Translations under genes and position numbers: made by a program
Part shown: positions 60,409-64,000 of the stretch, in pieces
How the letters are laid out: each line of letters starts with the position of its first letter
How positions within the stretch are numbered: position 1 is the first letter of the stretch
Origin: Syncephalis plumigaleata
Taxonomy: Eukaryota > Zoopagomycota > Zoopagomycetes > Zoopagales > Piptocephalidaceae
NCBI GenBank assembly: GCA_025201365.1
Contig: JAIXMF010000030.1
Coordinates: 1-64,000 of the forward strand
Length of the DNA stretch: 64,000 nucleotides
Direction: 5' to 3'
Notes under the pieces: model-generated
Told to the model about the DNA's origin: nothing
The model's input: the letters and a program-made list of their open reading frames with translations, nothing else
Databases searched by the model: none

Positions 60409-61281
60409 TCAAGCTTTTACCTACGCTCTAACTAACAAGGCACCAATAGAGTAAATCTTTTTGTTATGAATGATACTACAATAGAGGGAGGATGATGCAA
60501 GCGTAAATGGTGGCTTCATTGTATCATGAAATGCTATAGCAATATCCGATCAGATTAGGCGCATAGGAATAATGTGCTGGATAATGGATGACTATGACAT
60601 GTCAAAAAGGAATGACACCATTCTAATGAGGGCCATACTTGATGGCAAACGAATGCATCAATCGCGACAACAGTCTCAACGGCATCAGGCCATGTGTCGT
60701 TACAAAACAAGCAACTGCATGGAATGCAAGACCAGTGCTGCTTAGAGCATTGATGTATTGTGCTGGTCACTGCTTTACCGGTCAGAATATGACAGTAGCG
60801 ATGACAGTATGCGAAACAGGAATGATGTGATTGTTGGCGCTGTACCAATACAGTTTGTCGCTGCACATTCCAATCCACATGGGCTGACAAAACATCATTT
60901 CATGGCGTATGTAGTAATAACGACAACGATGCACTCTCCATGTTTATTCAGCACGATATATTGCAACCGAAAATGAAAGCAACGTATCCATCATGGACAA
61001 TGTGAAATAGACAAAGAAATGTACGAATGGAGGAAATGATGACTGGCATTGACAATTGGCGGCGTATCGTCTCTCAAGCAGCACACACTGTAGAATGGTC
61101 ACTTCCAGTGGTTGCATCATTGACCGGTGACATTCGCTATAATCCTATGACAAGTCTACCACTACCACACATGACTAGATGGTGCCTTGTGTACTATTGA
61201 ATAATCCAGCGTATATCTGCCACATTGATCGAGTAAGTATGTTCATAAAGGTTACACATGACGATAACCAAATTAATTTGT
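60409..61281. repeat. 873-bp duplicated block, copy B (inverted relative to 29711-30583)
   Basis: Same length as copy A with scattered substitutions and no net indel. The longest frame of copy A is interrupted here, but the 54-codon frame MTGIDNWRRIVSQAA (about 61040-61204, plus) is open in both copies. Position and orientation relative to the WS/DGAT gene are the same as at the other locus, so block and gene were probably duplicated together. Confidence 0.75.
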
Positions 61282-62036
61282 GACATAACAGTGTGGCAGG
61301 TGAACCGGGCAAGTTGTCTAAATAAACTCAAACACCGCTTGACTTGTACCCCAAGTACCCTATGGCAAATCAATTAGCTTACTATTCAGGCACATTATAC
61401 AAGCAATATTTGCAAATGCAAATGGTCATGCCTGCTACCGCGCCGATGCATGTAATCCATAGCATGCCTAGTCATTATAAAAGTAAATTTGCGATCATGA
61501 ACACGGGTACATTGCCAAAATGTTAACTTAACCATAGTCCACGCAATTCGCAATTTCGTAATTCTACAAGGCCGTCGCCTCGAGCAATAAGCTCATTGGT
61601 GCCAGTCTTGTGTCGCGAATAATTGAAAGCAGGTTATTGTGGATGAAAGAAGAAACCTGTAATTCAACTGTATTGACGTAGCGCGATAGCAAACTTGTTC
61701 CTGCAATACAGCATGTTGTGTAACCATGTGCCGTCAATTTTGCTTTGTTGTAAAAGGTCCAATGTGGTTTATTATAGTGTGGCTTACATGTATTATATAC
61801 CACGTTGTCTAATTCGATTCCTATTAACCTCTACTTTCCAGTGTAATACTCCTTCTTCCTCCCCTACTATAGCCACTATATATATATATATATCACCCAC
61901 TTTATTATACATATTTTGAGAAATAGCCCCTATGCTGTGTCCGTTACTTGAATCCATTATCTACTAATACGTATATACATTATATTACTCTACACTTACA
62001 CTTGCTCCTATTACTACATACCTTAATTAATCCAAT
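61282..62036. other. Upstream region of WS/DGAT copy B
   Basis: 755 bp that does not visibly align with the corresponding region of copy A despite similar length. CT-rich and TATATA stretches at 61840-61900 suggest the promoter. Frames at 61344-61526 (plus) and 61564-61803 (minus) are unsupported. Confidence 0.4.
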
Positions 62037-63715
62037 ATGGAGAAAAACTCGATCGATGTGTCTGCAAAGCACGAGGAAAACCCTTCGGACTCTACAGAGG
62101 AGTTGGTCATGGAGACTGCCTCTGTGAGTGTCAAGATCGAGTCAGCGGATGAAATGCGAGCGGCACCCAAGAAGATTGAGACGGTGTCAATGACCTCCTA
62201 CGATAACTATTATTATCGATTGACCACGCCGGGAAAGTACTTTGTCATCTGCTCGTTCATGTGGATCGAAGGCGACGTCACTCCTGAGACTGCGGTGGAG
62301 ATCACCACCGAACTCAGCATGACTGATATCAAATTCCGTCGACGTGCCACCCGTGGCTCATTCTGGAAGTATGGCAAATGGGTCGATATGGACACGATTA
62401 CGGAGACAGTGGTCGACGAAGAGACCGGGGAAACTAAGGAGGTCACACGACCATGGACGGCCAAGGACCAATTAACCATACGAGAATTGGACACTAGTTC
62501 ATTGGAGGGACTTCCCGAAGAAGAGAAGGAAATGCGCGAGCGTGAAATGATCGAGAATGAGATTACAACCTATATTCGTACTCCACTTCATGACGATTTG
62601 CCACTATGGCGAGCTATACTGATACGTGGCTTGACCGGCAATCGATCTATGCTTGGTTTCGGTGCCGATCATTGTTTGACCGATGGCCAAGGCTTTGTTC
62701 ATACCGTAAGCTCATTGATGAAGCCACTCGATCCAAACGAGAAGTTACCCGAGCCCAATATCAAGATGCCATCGTTCTCATTGGGTACGCGATTCCTCTA
62801 TTTTATTCTTGGTATGTGGTACACGCTTACCACCATCTTCCACTTGATATTCTACCGTCGCAGCAGTTTCCGCTATGCTGGCCCGCAAGTTCCGGAAATA
62901 AGCGCTGTCTGGACGAATCCCATGAGCATGGACGATATAAAAACAGTTCGCGCTGCACATCCAGGTGCCACTCTCAACGATGTGCTTACAGCCTGCTTGG
63001 AACGCTCCTACACCGCTTACTTGGACAACATAGAAAAGGACACTACCGAATATCCTGGACGAATCCATAAACGAGACAAGATATTGAACATCCTAATTCC
63101 AAAGGGACTTCGTGCCCCCAATGATACTCGTTTCATGAACCATGCTAGTATTGAATTCATGCGACTTCATCTATTGAAATCACCAGATATCACCACGTCA
63201 AAGGCAATTTATCGCGCTAAGAAGGCGATGAACCATGTGAAGTTGTCGAGATACGCGTCTTTCATGAAATCAGTAATTGACGCATTCACTTGTATTGCAC
63301 CAGGCTTCTACCCACTTTACTTGTAAGTAGCCATTATAATTAGCAATATTAATAGCTAACTATATCAAATGTTTGTTTTTTATTCCATTATAGCTTCCAG
63401 AATGCTACACGACAAATCCACGGTGTTATAACCAACATTCCAGGTCCCACCAAGGAGCTTTACCTCGGTAATGGCGAGAAAAGACATCGCTGCCTTGGTT
63501 TTGTTTCTTTCCCGCCCGTTTTCCCCCCAGGCTGCGCCTCCATGACCATTACGTCCTATAGCGGAAAAGTATGGTTCAACGCGCTTACTGATAATTCGCC
63601 AGCCTATCCCGACCAGGCACGCATACTAATGAACGGCGTCACTGCGGCATTCGAGGTGATGCTTTCTGACTCTCGCAAAATACTTGCAGAGAAAGCGAAC
63701 GAGAAAACCGAGTAA
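62037..63715 (+). CDS. Wax ester synthase/diacylglycerol acyltransferase-like protein, copy B
   Basis: Exons 62037-63322 and 63394-63715, the same intron position as copy A. It starts MEKNSIDVSAKHEENPSDS. The active-site motif is again DHCLTDG. Residues 1-172 differ from copy A at only a couple of positions. A block around residues 173-190 (TTYIRTPLHDDLP here, ANFFYGSLDESRP in A) is completely different. Similarity then returns and is lost again near IFYRRSSFRYAGPQ and in the last 80 residues (GFVSFPPVFPPGC). Both copies are open and look functional; the diverged blocks may change acyl specificity. An AATAAA overlaps the stop. Confidence 0.85.
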
Positions 63716-64000
63716 TAAACGTCGCTAATTTAGGTATATATTTCGCGAGACTATTTATACAATAAATAAGAGAAATAAAAGGCTGTGGATACCGAGATAA
63801 CATATGTGTAATGAACAATAAAGAAACATGCATTCAATTGGTATATACAAATACATTGATATTCTATTAATTTTAGTAATAGCTTGTACGAACACAAGAT
63901 TGTTGTTCGAGCAGAGGAATGGGGAAACAATTCGATTTAGTTGTTCTAATGGAGAAGGAATAAACCATAAGTAACCATAAACTAGGAATTAGGTGAAATG
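63716..64000. other. 3' flank at window edge, no gene seen
   Basis: AT-rich sequence with several AATAAA motifs (about 63761 and 63774). Homology with the copy A 3' flank ends within ~20 bp of the stop codon. Confidence 0.4.

Overview
The window looks like nuclear DNA from an early-diverging filamentous fungus, possibly zoopagomycete-like; the exact lineage is inferred, not shown. Genes are dense, on both strands, and cut by many short GT-AG introns (mostly 43-80 nt, donor usually GTAAGT, acceptor usually TAG). The gene set is fungal in flavour: a CENP-C/Mif2 kinetochore protein with a cupin end, a Tsl1/Tps3-like trehalose synthase subunit, a TGL/SDP1-type patatin lipase, Grc3/Nol9, a Str3-like beta-lyase and an HP1 protein. 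I recognised no tRNA, rRNA or CRISPR.

Layout. 0-5 kb: two tandem genes for a seven-helix membrane protein family with an extracellular/lumenal domain; I do not recognise this family. 5.3-14 kb: a small secreted peptide, a TBC1D13-like Rab GAP, adenylate kinase and RNase H2 subunit A, all on the minus strand. 14-26 kb: an orphan beta-propeller protein, U2A', CENP-C and the trehalose synthase subunit, all on the plus strand. 27-36 kb: a duplication hub with a WS/DGAT acyltransferase, an 873-bp repeated block, and a third seven-helix gene present twice as head-to-head arms of an apparently perfect 2,072-bp inverted repeat around a 911-bp spacer. 36-58 kb: ordinary housekeeping and metabolic genes (LRR protein, cytochrome P450, cystathionine beta-lyase, Grc3, HP1, AMSH, TGL lipase, DBR1, NDUFA4-like subunit, V-ATPase subunit d), plus a 5'-truncated LINE with a 19-bp target-site duplication at 45.2-45.9 kb. 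58-64 kb: a small inverted-repeat element with a possible Fanzor/TnpB-like tail, an orphan secreted protein, and then the second copies of the 873-bp block and the WS/DGAT gene, both inverted relative to 27-31 kb.

How it fits together. Several genes serve RNA handling (U2A', DBR1, Grc3, RNase H2), in keeping with the intron-rich genome. CENP-C and HP1 indicate a CENP-A-type kinetochore and H3K9-methyl heterochromatin. WS/DGAT (x2), the TGL lipase and the P450 point to neutral-lipid metabolism. The most unusual content is the seven-helix family, with its conserved exon lattice, and the nested inverted repeats: an outer pair of about 3.3-kb arms 30 kb apart, and beside its left arm a 2-kb near-palindrome. 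These could drive inversion and gene conversion.
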